From Pseudomonas sp. PD9R (lineage in GTDB: Bacteria > Pseudomonadota > Gammaproteobacteria > Pseudomonadales > Pseudomonadaceae), in assembly GCF_019200975.1 (NCBI RefSeq), contig NZ_JAHTMR010000016.1:6-64005 (forward strand): a stretch of 64,000 bases of DNA. The letters are read 5' to 3'. The position numbers and the translations under genes are program-made. Every line of letters begins with the position of its first letter. Position 1 is the first letter of the stretch. Below are positions 16,997-24,934 of this stretch, one piece after another. Under the pieces are notes generated by a model. The model made no database searches and was not told where the DNA came from. It worked only from the letters and a program-made list of their open reading frames with translations.

Positions 16997-17935
16997 GATC
17001 CACCCACCCCACTGCAACAAAAAGATCCCGATGTTGGTGGTGACTGCCGCCATCAGTGTGGTGATGACGATGATCGCCGCTGCCAGTTCATGATTGCCAT
17101 CGGCCTGACGGGCCATGACGAAACTGGCCGCAGCGGTCGGGCTGCCGAAGTACAGAAACAGAATCCCCAACTCCGCCCCGCGAAAACCCCACAGCCATGC
17201 ACCCAGGGTCGCCAGTATCGGCAGGCCGAGCATCTTCACCAGGCTTGAACTCAGCGCCATCCTGCCGCTTTTGCGCAACGCCGCGAGCGACAGCGTGCCA
17301 CCAATGCAGATCAGGGCCAACGGTAAAGTGGTTTGCGCCAGGTACTGGCCGGACGTTTCCAGCCATCCCGGCAAGCCGATCTTGAAGTACGCGAACGGCG
17401 CGGCAGCAATCACGCTGATGATCAGCGGATTGCTGAACACGCTTTTGCAAATGCTCCACGGGTCGGACTTGATGACCGGGCTGTACACCGCCAGCACGAT
17501 GGTCGAGAGCGTGTTGTAGAACAGGATCACCAGCGCCGCGAGAATCGCCCCGAGGGAAATCCCATAGTCGCCGTACATGCTCGCCGCCAGCGCCAGGCCA
17601 ATGACTCCGTTGTTACCGCGAAAGGCACCTTGGGTGTAGATGCCGCGGTCTTCGCGTGGACATTTGAGAATCGCCCACCCCCAGGCAATGGCAAAGCCCA
17701 CCAGGGTGGCGAGGGAGAAGTAGATCAGCAGCGCCGGTTGCAGCGCGGCGTGCAGGTCGGCATGCAGGATGCCCAGAAACAGCAACGCCGGCATGGTGAC
17801 GTTGAACACCAGGGCCGATGCGGTGTGGATGAAATTGTCGTTGATCCAGTCGATGCGTTTGAGCAACACCCCCAGAAACAGCATGGCAAACACCGGCGCG
17901 GTGATGTTCAGGGTTTCGAGGAAAATTGCCAGCAT
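16994..17935 (-). CDS. AEC family transporter (auxin efflux carrier type)
   Basis: A 313-residue inner-membrane protein with about ten membrane helices in two five-helix halves, typical of the AEC/BASS-like permeases that export organic acids such as malate, malonate or auxin-like compounds. The family N terminus LNITAPVFAMLFLGVLLKR and the FNVTMPALLFLG segment are recognisable. The start MLAIFLETL at 17935 is preferred over a far upstream ATG that adds non-membrane sequence. It is co-directional with the galactarate genes but separated from garD by 150 nt containing a REP pair. A link to galactarate use cannot be claimed. Confidence 0.88.
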   Translation of the reverse strand: MLAIFLETLNITAPVFAMLFLGVLLKRIDWINDNFIHTASALVFNVTMPALLFLGILHADLHAALQPALLIYFSLATLVGFAIAWGWAILKCPREDRGIYTQGAFRGNNGVIGLALAASMYGDYGISLGAILAALVILFYNTLSTIVLAVYSPVIKSDPWSICKSVFSNPLIISVIAAAPFAYFKIGLPGWLETSGQYLAQTTLPLALICIGGTLSLAALRKSGRMALSSSLVKMLGLPILATLGAWLWGFRGAELGILFLYFGSPTAAASFVMARQADGNHELAAAIIVITTLMAAVTTNIGIFLLQWGGWI

Positions 17936-17996
17936 GCCGGGTGACCTTGAGGTGGGCGTCGTTAGGGGGCTAATGATAAGCCAGCCGAGCACATTA

Positions 17997-18070
17997 AGAT
18001 CAAAAGATCGCAGCCTGCGGCAGCTACAGAGTACACATAACCCTGTAGCTGCCGCAGGCTGCGATCTTTT
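17997..18070. repeat. REP pair (main family), outward order
   Basis: The arms appear in the order GATCAAAAGATCGCAGCCTG then its inverse, so the 3' ends of the units face outward, opposite to most pairs here. Each arm is shortened at the GTAGGAGC end (only CAGCTACAG or CTGTAGCTG remains). It lies between garD and the AEC transporter gene. Confidence 0.85.
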
Positions 18071-18085
18071 CCAGGCAACCCGGAA

Positions 18086-19639
18086 TCAGGTAATAGGCGC
18101 CGGGTTGAACAACGTGATGTCGTTATGCAGCTTGTGCTTTTCCGCCCACGTCTGTTTCTTGCCGCTGGCCACGTCCAGGTAGTAGTGGAACAACTCCCAG
18201 CCAAGGTCTTCGATAGAGGCGCGTCCGGTGGCGATGCGCCCGGCGTCGATGTCGATCAGGTCCGGCCAGCGCTGCGCCAGTTCGGTCCGGGTCGATACCT
18301 TCACCACCGGCGCCATCGCCAGCCCGTAAGGCGTGCCGCGACCGGTGGTAAACACATGCAGGTTCATCCCCGCCGCCAACTGCAACGTCCCGCAGACAAA
18401 GTCGCTGGCCGGGGTCGCGCAGAAGATCAGGCCTTTCTCCTTGAAGCGCTCGCCAGGACCGAGCACGCCAGTGATTGCACTGCTGCCGGACTTGACGATC
18501 GAACCCAAGGACTTTTCGACAATGTTCGACAACCCGCCTTTCTTGTTGCCCGGCGTGGTGTTGGCGCTGCGATCCGCTTCACCCTTGGCCAGGTAACGGT
18601 CGTACCAGTCCATTTCCCGCACCAGTTCCTGAGCGACTTCCGTGGTTTGTGCCCGGGAAGTCAGCAGGTAGATCGCATCGCGCACTTCGGTGACTTCGGA
18701 GAACATCACCGTCGCGCCAGCGCGCAGCAGCAAGTCCGAGGCGTAGCCCAGGGCCGGGTTGGCGGTGATCCCGGAAAACGCATCACTGCCGCCGCACTGC
18801 ATGCCCAGTATCAGCTCGGACGCCGGCACGGTTTCCCGACGGCGCTGATCGAGTTTTTTCAAACGGGTCTCAGCCAGCGCCATGATCTGCTCGATCATCT
18901 CGGTAAAACCGTGGCTGGAATCCTGCAGGCGATACAACCACGGCTCGCTCAGATCCACCGAGCTGTCGTTCTCGTGCATCACTTGCCCGGCCTGCAATTT
19001 CTCGCAGCCCAGGCTGATCACCAATGCCTCGCCGCCCAGATTCGGATTGCGCGCCAGGTTGCGCACGGTACGAATCGGGATATAGGCGTCAGTGGCAGTG
19101 ATTGCCACGCCACAGCCGTAGCTGTGGGTCAGCGCCACTACGTCATCGACGTGTGGGTACTTGGGCAGCAACTCGTCCTTGATGCGCTTGACCGCGTGAT
19201 CCAGCACGCCGGTCACGCATTGCACCGTGGTGGTGATGCCGAGAATGTTGCGCGTGCCGACGGTGCCGTCGGCGTTGCGATAACCCTCGAAAGTAAAGCC
19301 TTCCAGCGGTGCTTGCGCGGCCGGCACTTCGGTGGACAGCGGCAAGCTGTCCAGCGGCGGCGCGGTCGGCATGCGCAGTTGATCTTCCTTGACCCAACTG
19401 CCGCGTGGAATCGGCTGCAAGGCGTAGCCAATGGTCTGGCCGTAACGAATCACCTGGCCACCCTCGGGAATGTCTTCCAGGGTGACTTTATGGCTCTGTG
19501 GCACGAAGTCCACGGTAACCAGGCCATCCGCAAACGCGGTGCCGGCCGGTACGCCCTGATCGTTGACCACGATCACCACATTGTCCCGCTCGTGCAGGCG
19601 GATGTAGCGCGGCGAGTCGGAATGTTCAATCAACTGCAT
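18086..19639 (-). CDS. garD: Galactarate dehydratase
   Basis: GarD (517 aa) dehydrates meso-galactarate to 5-dehydro-4-deoxy-D-glucarate in the cytoplasm. An N-terminal SAF domain (about residues 10-90) precedes the UxaA-type catalytic region, with GYRNADGTVGTRNILGI, HSYGCGVAI and GLSNIVEKSLGSIVKSG segments characteristic of the family (altronate/galactarate dehydratases). The whole-protein pattern and length favour GarD over altronate dehydratase UxaA. It is separated from the MFS gene by only 11 nt and ends the galactarate operon, whose other genes encode the two following pathway steps. Confidence 0.93.
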   Translation of the reverse strand: MQLIEHSDSPRYIRLHERDNVVIVVNDQGVPAGTAFADGLVTVDFVPQSHKVTLEDIPEGGQVIRYGQTIGYALQPIPRGSWVKEDQLRMPTAPPLDSLPLSTEVPAAQAPLEGFTFEGYRNADGTVGTRNILGITTTVQCVTGVLDHAVKRIKDELLPKYPHVDDVVALTHSYGCGVAITATDAYIPIRTVRNLARNPNLGGEALVISLGCEKLQAGQVMHENDSSVDLSEPWLYRLQDSSHGFTEMIEQIMALAETRLKKLDQRRRETVPASELILGMQCGGSDAFSGITANPALGYASDLLLRAGATVMFSEVTEVRDAIYLLTSRAQTTEVAQELVREMDWYDRYLAKGEADRSANTTPGNKKGGLSNIVEKSLGSIVKSGSSAITGVLGPGERFKEKGLIFCATPASDFVCGTLQLAAGMNLHVFTTGRGTPYGLAMAPVVKVSTRTELAQRWPDLIDIDAGRIATGRASIEDLGWELFHYYLDVASGKKQTWAEKHKLHNDITLFNPAPIT

Positions 19640-19650
19640 GACGCCGCTCC

Positions 19651-21015
19651 TCAGGAATGCGCTTGAGACAATTTGCCGTTTGTTTCAGGGCCGCCAACCG
19701 GTGGCTCTTTGAGCACCACACGTTTGATCGGACCAACGATGACCAGATAGCTGAACACCGCGACCAATGCGTTGCAACCCACAAACACCAGCGCCCATTT
19801 GAACGAGCCAGTGGAGCTGATGATGTAACCAATGACGATCGGAGTGGTGATCGAAGCAAGGTTACCGAACATGTTGAACAGGCCACCGCTCAAACCGGCA
19901 ATCTGTTTTGGCGATGTGTCGGAAACCACCGCCCAACCCAGTGCGCCCACGCCTTTGCCGAAAAATGCCAGGGCCATGAAACCCACGACCATCCATTCGA
20001 TGTCGACGTAATTGCACGCCACGATGCTGCTGGAAACCAGCAGACCGGCAATGATCGGCGCCTTGCGGGCGAAGGTCAGCGAATGGCCTTTGCGCAGCAG
20101 GTAGTCGGAAATCACCCCGCCGAGCACCCCGCCAATGAAGCCGCAGATCGCTGGCAACGAAGCAATGAAACCGGCCTTGAGGATGGTCATGCCGCGTTCC
20201 TGCACCAGGTACACCGGGAACCAGGTCAGGAAGAAGTAGGTGATGCCGTTGATGCAGTATTGGCCAAGATACACGCCGAGCATCATGCGGTTGGTCAGCA
20301 ACTGGCGGATGTAGTCCCATTTCGGACCGTCGACTTTTTTGCCTTTGTCCTGGTCCATGTCGACCATGCCGCCGTTGTCGGCGATGTACTTGAACTCTTC
20401 GTCATTGATCATCGGGTGCTGGCGCGGGCTGTGGATAACTTTCAGCCAGATCAGCGAGAACACGATGCCGATACCGCCCATTACCACGAACACATGCTGC
20501 CAGCCGAAGCTGTAGACGATCCAGCCCATCAGCGGTGCAAACAGTACGGTGGCGAAGTATTGCGCCGAGTTGAAGATCGCAGACGCTGTACCGCGTTCAG
20601 CAGTCGGGAACCACGCGGCCACGATGCGCGCGTTGCCGGGGAAGGATGGCGCTTCAGCCAGGCCCACCAGGAAGCGCAGCATGAACAGTGCAACGATCGC
20701 CGTGGACATGCCGAACTCGCCGACATAACCCTGCAATACCGTGAACAGCGACCAGGTGAAGATGCTCAAGGCATAGATTTTTTTCGAGCCGAAACGGTCC
20801 AGCAACCAGCCACCGGGAATTTGCCCGGCCACGTAGGCCCAACCGAATGCGGAGAAGATGTAGCCGAGGGTAACGGCGTCGATGCCGAGGTCTTTTTGCA
20901 GGCTGGAGCCGGCGATAGCGATGGTAGCCCGGTCGGCATAGTTGATCGTGGTCACCAGAAACAGCATGAGCAGGATCAAATAGCGGACGTGAGTCGGCTT
21001 CTTGGTCGATTGCAT
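19651..21015 (-). CDS. MFS galactarate/glucarate importer
   Basis: A 454-residue major facilitator of the anion:cation symporter family, resembling GudP/GarP hexarate:H+ symporters. The first-helix signature TTINYADRATIAIAGSSLQK and the motif WLLDRFGSKK between helices 2 and 3 are typical. Twelve membrane segments can be followed. The start at MQSTKKPTHVRY (21015) is chosen because the 132 nt upstream in frame are REP sequence. It is flanked by aldehyde dehydrogenase (175 nt upstream) and garD (11 nt downstream), which makes galactarate or glucarate the likely cargo. Confidence 0.92.
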   Translation of the reverse strand: MQSTKKPTHVRYLILLMLFLVTTINYADRATIAIAGSSLQKDLGIDAVTLGYIFSAFGWAYVAGQIPGGWLLDRFGSKKIYALSIFTWSLFTVLQGYVGEFGMSTAIVALFMLRFLVGLAEAPSFPGNARIVAAWFPTAERGTASAIFNSAQYFATVLFAPLMGWIVYSFGWQHVFVVMGGIGIVFSLIWLKVIHSPRQHPMINDEEFKYIADNGGMVDMDQDKGKKVDGPKWDYIRQLLTNRMMLGVYLGQYCINGITYFFLTWFPVYLVQERGMTILKAGFIASLPAICGFIGGVLGGVISDYLLRKGHSLTFARKAPIIAGLLVSSSIVACNYVDIEWMVVGFMALAFFGKGVGALGWAVVSDTSPKQIAGLSGGLFNMFGNLASITTPIVIGYIISSTGSFKWALVFVGCNALVAVFSYLVIVGPIKRVVLKEPPVGGPETNGKLSQAHS

Positions 21016-21068
21016 GTAGATGTACTCCCACAAATTATTTTTATGCGCGGGTGAATCTGTGTTGCTCC

Positions 21069-21178
21069 CTGTAGGAGCTGTCGAGTGCAACGAGGCTGCA
21101 ATCTTTTGATCTTTGGCGCTTTTTAATACGCCGAAAATCAAGATCAAAAGATCGCAGCCTGCGGCAGCTCCTACAGGG
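21069..21178. repeat. Hybrid REP pair with one extended arm
   Basis: The left arm is the extended form GTAGGAGCTGTCGAGTGCAA followed by CGAGGCTGC, while the right arm is the standard form ending GCGGCAGCTCCTAC. The two arms therefore come from different subtypes. It lies inside the galactarate operon, between the aldehyde dehydrogenase and MFS genes. Confidence 0.88.
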
Positions 21179-21190
21179 GTACTGCGTGTA

Positions 21191-22636
21191 TCAGGAACCG
21201 ATATAAGAAGTCTTCACCACGGTGTAGAACTCTTGCGCATAGCGACCTTGCTCACGCGATCCGTAGGACGAACCTTTACGGCCACCGAACGGAACGTGGT
21301 AATCCACACCAGCGGTCGGCAGGTTGACCATCACCATCCCGGCCTGGGAGTGGCGCTTGAAGTGGTTGGCGTATTTCAACGACGTGGTGGCGATGCCCGC
21401 CGACAGACCGAACTCGGTGTCGTTGGCCATGGCCAGAGCGGCGTCGTAATCCGCTACGCGAACCACGTTGGCCACCGGGCCAAAAATCTCTTCGCGGCTG
21501 ATGCGCATCGCGGCTTCGCTGTCGGCAAACAGCGTTGGCGCGAGGTAGTAGCCCTCGGTGTCGCAGGTCACCAGACCGCCACCGCTGACCAGGCGCGCAC
21601 CTTCGGACTGGCCGATGTCGATGTACTTCATGTCTTGTTCAAGCTGTGCTTGCGAAACCACTGGACCGATGTCGGTGCCGGCTTTCAAAGCGTGGCCGAC
21701 CTTGATCGACTTCATGCGCTCGGCCATGGCTTCGACAAACTTGTCGTGAATCCCGGCAGTAACGATGAAACGGCTCGATGCCGTGCAACGCTGGCCGGTG
21801 GAGTAGAACGCGCTCTGTACCGACAGCTCGACCGCTTGCTTGAGGTCGGCGTCGTCGAGAATGATTTGCGGGTTCTTGCCGCCCATTTCCAGCTGGACTT
21901 TGGCTTGACGCGACACGCAGCTGACGGCGATCTGACGACCGACACCCACGGAACCGGTGAAGCTGATGCCGTCGACTTTCGAGCTCTGCACCAGCGCATC
22001 GCCAACTACACGACCGCTGCCCATCACCAGGTTGAACACACCGGCCGGGAAGCCTGCGCGGGATATAATTTCCGCCAGTGCCCAGGCGCAACCCGGCACC
22101 AGGTCCGCAGGCTTGAGCACGACGCAGTTGCCGTAAGCCAGGGCCGGGGCGATTTTCCACGCAGGGATCGCAATCGGGAAGTTCCACGGCGTGATCAGAC
22201 CGACCACGCCCAAGGCTTCGCGGGTGACTTCAACGTTGACGCCCGGACGCACCGACGGCAGGTAGTCGCCGGACAGGCGCAGGCACTCACCGGCGAAGAA
22301 CTTGAAAATGTTACCGGCGCGGGTCACTTCGCCGATGGCTTCAGGCAGGGTCTTGCCTTCTTCACGGGCCAGCAAGGTGCCGAGCTCTTCGCGACGAGCG
22401 AGGATTTCAGTACCGACTTTATCCAGCGAATCGTGACGTGCCTGAATGCCCGACGTCGACCAGGCCGGGAACGCAGCGCGAGCAGCGTCGATGGCGGCGT
22501 GGACTTGCGCCAGATCAGCCTTGGCGTAGTTGCCGATGGTATCGGTCAATTCGGACGGGTTGATGTTGGCGCAGTAATCACCGCCCGCAACCCATTCGCC
22601 GTTGATGTAGTTATCAAAACGCTTTGCATCTGCCAC
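21191..22636 (-). CDS. 2,5-dioxovalerate (alpha-ketoglutaric semialdehyde) dehydrogenase
   Basis: NAD(P)-dependent aldehyde dehydrogenase (481 aa) with all catalytic residues: N152 (TPWNFP), E250 (LEMGGKNP) and C284 (GQRCTAS). Context assigns the substrate. It lies directly after 5-dehydro-4-deoxyglucarate dehydratase (61 nt), whose product is 2,5-dioxopentanoate, so it should yield 2-oxoglutarate and feed the TCA cycle. Translation starts at GTG (VADAKRF) with GGAGAA about 8 nt upstream. Confidence 0.93.
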   Translation of the reverse strand: MADAKRFDNYINGEWVAGGDYCANINPSELTDTIGNYAKADLAQVHAAIDAARAAFPAWSTSGIQARHDSLDKVGTEILARREELGTLLAREEGKTLPEAIGEVTRAGNIFKFFAGECLRLSGDYLPSVRPGVNVEVTREALGVVGLITPWNFPIAIPAWKIAPALAYGNCVVLKPADLVPGCAWALAEIISRAGFPAGVFNLVMGSGRVVGDALVQSSKVDGISFTGSVGVGRQIAVSCVSRQAKVQLEMGGKNPQIILDDADLKQAVELSVQSAFYSTGQRCTASSRFIVTAGIHDKFVEAMAERMKSIKVGHALKAGTDIGPVVSQAQLEQDMKYIDIGQSEGARLVSGGGLVTCDTEGYYLAPTLFADSEAAMRISREEIFGPVANVVRVADYDAALAMANDTEFGLSAGIATTSLKYANHFKRHSQAGMVMVNLPTAGVDYHVPFGGRKGSSYGSREQGRYAQEFYTVVKTSYIGS

Positions 22637-22697
22637 GAAATGTTCTCCTCACGCAAAAGGCCGCTGAGTACTCAGCGGCCTTGTTTAATCGGGTGTG

Positions 22698-23609
22698 TTA
22701 TTGAGCACCTTGCTTGTCGATCAGCGCGGCGAGCATTTCGTACTCTTCGCCAGTCAGATCGGTCAGCGGTGCACGCACAGGACCTGCGTCGTAACCGGCA
22801 ATTTTTGCCCCGGCCTTGACGATGCTCACGGCGTAACCGGATTTGCGGTTGCGGATGTCCAGGTACGGCAGGAAGAAGTCGTCGATGATCTTGCCAACGG
22901 TGGCGTGATCGTCACGAGCGATGGCGTGGTAGAAGTCCATCGCGGTTTTCGGGATGAAGTTGAACACCGCCGAGGAGTAAACCGGCACGCCCAGCGCCTT
23001 GTAGGCAGCGGCGTAGACTTCGGCGGTCGGCAAACCACCCAGGTAGCTGAAGCGATCACCGAGGCGGCGACGGATCGACACCATCAACTCGATATCACCC
23101 AGGCCGTCCTTGTAGCCAATCAGGTTCGGGCAGCGCTCGGCCAGACGTTCCAGCAGCGGCGCGGTCAGGCGGCAGACGTTACGGTTGTAGACCACAACGC
23201 CGATGTTGACCGATTTGCACACGGCTTCAACGTGGGCGGCAACGCCGTCCTGGCTGGCTTCGGTCAGGTAGTGCGGCAGCAGCAACAGGCCTTTGGCGCC
23301 CAGACGTTCAGCTTCTTGTGCGTACTCGATGGCTTGACGCGTCGCGCCACCAACACCGGCCAGGATAGGTACGCTGGTGGCGCAGGTGTCGACGGCAGTC
23401 TTGATGATTTCCGAATATTCGCTGGCCGCCAGAGAGAAGAACTCACCGGTGCCGCCTGCGGCGAACAGAGCCGAGGCGCCGTATGGGGCCAGCCATTCGA
23501 GACGCTTGATGTAGCCAGCGCGGTGGAAATCGCCCTGGGCATTGAAATCGGTAACTGGGAAAGACAGCAGACCGGAAGAAAGGATGGACTTCAGTTCTTG
23601 TGGATTCAT
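22698..23609 (-). CDS. kdgD: 5-dehydro-4-deoxyglucarate dehydratase
   Basis: A 303-residue class I aldolase-type dehydratase/decarboxylase of the DapA/NanA family that converts 5-keto-4-deoxyglucarate to 2,5-dioxopentanoate plus CO2. The Schiff-base lysine is K167 (NLIGYKDG) and the conserved tyrosine Y141 (VVVYNRN). The GGTGEFFSL substrate loop is present. It is first in the galactarate catabolic operon, with a promoter and operator region directly upstream (23672-23748). Confidence 0.94.
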   Translation of the reverse strand: MNPQELKSILSSGLLSFPVTDFNAQGDFHRAGYIKRLEWLAPYGASALFAAGGTGEFFSLAASEYSEIIKTAVDTCATSVPILAGVGGATRQAIEYAQEAERLGAKGLLLLPHYLTEASQDGVAAHVEAVCKSVNIGVVVYNRNVCRLTAPLLERLAERCPNLIGYKDGLGDIELMVSIRRRLGDRFSYLGGLPTAEVYAAAYKALGVPVYSSAVFNFIPKTAMDFYHAIARDDHATVGKIIDDFFLPYLDIRNRKSGYAVSIVKAGAKIAGYDAGPVRAPLTDLTGEEYEMLAALIDKQGAQ

Positions 23610-23671
23610 TATTCGAACACCCTGGGTAGCGACGTTTGTGTGTGTGTGAGAAAACCGTTCAGCCTGCGCCG

Positions 23672-23695
23672 AAGTTGTAGGTCATCGTACAACTT
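23672..23695 (-). promoter_or_regulatory. Palindromic operator overlapping the kdgD promoter
   Basis: A perfect inverted repeat AAGTTGTA-N8-TACAACTT. On the minus strand its left part is GTTGTACGATGACCT, which recurs with one change upstream of the regulator gene (24822-24836). The palindrome covers the proposed -10 hexamer of kdgD, which fits repression by the adjacent FadR-subfamily regulator. Confidence 0.72.
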
Positions 23696-23711
23696 AAAAA
23701 ACAACCGTCAA
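23684..23711 (-). promoter_or_regulatory. Candidate sigma-70 promoter of the galactarate operon
   Basis: On the minus strand, TTGACG (23706-23711) and TACGAT (23684-23689) are separated by 16 nt. The -35 is close to consensus and the -10 is weak. The -10 lies inside the palindromic operator. Confidence 0.5.
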
Positions 23712-23737
23712 CTGCATTTCATCGCCGTGGGTGAAAA

Positions 23738-23748
23738 TTGTTCGACAA
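23738..23748 (-). promoter_or_regulatory. Second GntR/FadR-type half-site palindrome
   Basis: TTGTTCGACAA fits the FadR-subfamily pattern TNGTNNNACNA exactly. It lies about 27 nt upstream of the kdgD -35 hexamer and could serve as an auxiliary operator. Confidence 0.5.
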
Positions 23749-23902
23749 GAAGGTACGACAGCCCGCGTTTATGGGCTTAAACATGTAAAAGATCAGGAAT
23801 TGGGTAACGCGAGGTCGGGTGTTTTAGAGATAGGTTGTCGGAAGATAGTAGAGGCTGCTTGATTCACGGAGGCCTGAAGTTCTGTGCGACGGCTTCAGGC
23901 CC

Positions 23903-23981
23903 TTTCGCGGGCAAGCCTCGCTCCTACAGGGTTTCGTGTTGATCCACGCCACTGTGTAGGAGCGAGGCTTGCCCGCGAAAG
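23903..23981. repeat. Inverted REP pair, GCGAGGCTTGCCCGCGAA family
   Basis: TTCGCGGGCAAGCCTCGCTC plus CTAC, then its reverse complement after about 25 nt. This is a third repeat family, also found at 28693-28787. It sits just downstream of the regulator gene. Confidence 0.88.
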
Positions 23982-24018
23982 CGGCCTGACAGACCATTAA
24001 TTATGTAGCCTGCAAACC

Positions 24019-24768
24019 CTACCCCCGCTGCGCCTCAGCCTCTTCATGAGCATGACGCAAGCGCTCGCGGCTGTTGGTCAGGTGCAGACGCATTGCAGCG
24101 CGCGCTGCATCGGAATCCTGCCGGGCAATTGCGTCGTAGATTTCTTCGTGCTCGCGACTCAGGCGATTCATGTAGTGCTGCTGATCGTCATGGGCCAGTC
24201 GCGCGGAGTTGAGGCGCGTACGCGGAATGATGCTGGTGCCCAGGTGAGTCATGATGTCGGTGAAGTAGCGGTTGCCGGTCGACAGGGCAATCTGCAGGTG
24301 GAACTGGAAGTCCGAGGCGACTGCATCGCTGGCATGGGACACGCTTTCGTTCAGCGCATCCAGCGCCGCGCGCATCAGCGCCAACTGCTCGGCACTGCGG
24401 CGTTGCGCGGCGAGGCCGGCGGATTCCACTTCCAGGCTGATGCGCAATTCCAGAATGGCCAGCACGTCACGCAAAGTGACCACGGTCGCCGGGTCGATAC
24501 GAAAACCACTCGGGCTCGGGGTATCGAGTACGAAGGTGCCGATGCCGTGACGGGTTTCCACCTGCCCCGCCGCCTGCAATCGGGAAATCGCCTCGCGCAC
24601 CACCGTGCGGCTGACACCATGGGCATCCATGATCGCCGATTCGGTAGGCAACTTGTCGCCACGCTTGAGGTGACCGTCGCGGATCTGCTCGGACAGCACC
24701 GTCACCAGTTCCTGCGCGAGACTGCGGCGCTTGCGAGGGAGGCGTGGTGCGTCGTTCGGAGTTTCCAT
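24019..24768 (-). CDS. GntR family (FadR subfamily) regulator of galactarate genes
   Basis: A 249-residue regulator with an N-terminal winged helix-turn-helix (LAQELVTVLSEQIRDGHLKRGDKLPTE... then AIMDAHGVSRTVVREAISRL; quoted in parts) and a C-terminal all-helical FCD ligand-binding domain (about residues 95-240, with the metal-ligand-type histidines near the end, e.g. SREHEEIYDAI). The start METPNDAPRL at 24768 is favoured. MFT at 24777 is possible. It is co-oriented upstream of the galactarate operon and likely represses it in the absence of galactarate or glucarate. Matching operators occur before kdgD and before its own gene. Confidence 0.9.
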   Translation of the reverse strand: METPNDAPRLPRKRRSLAQELVTVLSEQIRDGHLKRGDKLPTESAIMDAHGVSRTVVREAISRLQAAGQVETRHGIGTFVLDTPSPSGFRIDPATVVTLRDVLAILELRISLEVESAGLAAQRRSAEQLALMRAALDALNESVSHASDAVASDFQFHLQIALSTGNRYFTDIMTHLGTSIIPRTRLNSARLAHDDQQHYMNRLSREHEEIYDAIARQDSDAARAAMRLHLTNSRERLRHAHEEAEAQRG

Positions 24769-24805
24769 GGTGAACATCTGTCTCGAAAAATTCGGCTGAA
24801 ACCGC

Positions 24806-24836
24806 ATCATAGCTCAACGCGGTTGTACGATCACCT
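24806..24836 (-). promoter_or_regulatory. Regulator gene promoter with matching operator
   Basis: GTTGTACGATCACCT (24822-24836) matches 14 of 15 bases of the corresponding strand of the kdgD operator. It overlaps the -35 region of a candidate promoter whose -10, read on the minus strand, is TATGAT (24806-24811). This suggests autoregulation of the GntR-family gene. Confidence 0.6.
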
Positions 24837-24841
24837 CACCC

Positions 24842-24921
24842 CTGCAGGAGCTGCCGCAGGCTGCGATCTTTTGACGTTATTTTTTAAGATCAAGAGATCG
24901 CAGCCTGCGGCAGCTCCTACA
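24842..24921. repeat. REP pair (main family)
   Basis: CAGGAGCTGCCGCAGGCTGC and its inverse around an AT-rich loop, between the regulator promoter and the end of the ABC transporter gene. Confidence 0.88.
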
Positions 24922-24934
24922 AGGGCCGTGGTGA

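Larger units (their letters stand above)
23610..24018. other. Intergenic control region between gntR and kdgD
   Basis: This 409-nt space holds the kdgD promoter, two candidate operators (listed separately), about 150 nt without obvious signals and an inverted REP pair of the GTAGGAGCGAGGCTTGCCCG family near the regulator's stop codon. Confidence 0.7.

Noticed and set aside
23900..23985. Inverted repeat after the GntR-family gene considered as an attachment site or transposon end
   Set aside because: The same repeat occurs at 28693-28787 with the same arm order and no associated mobile gene, so it is a REP-type element.
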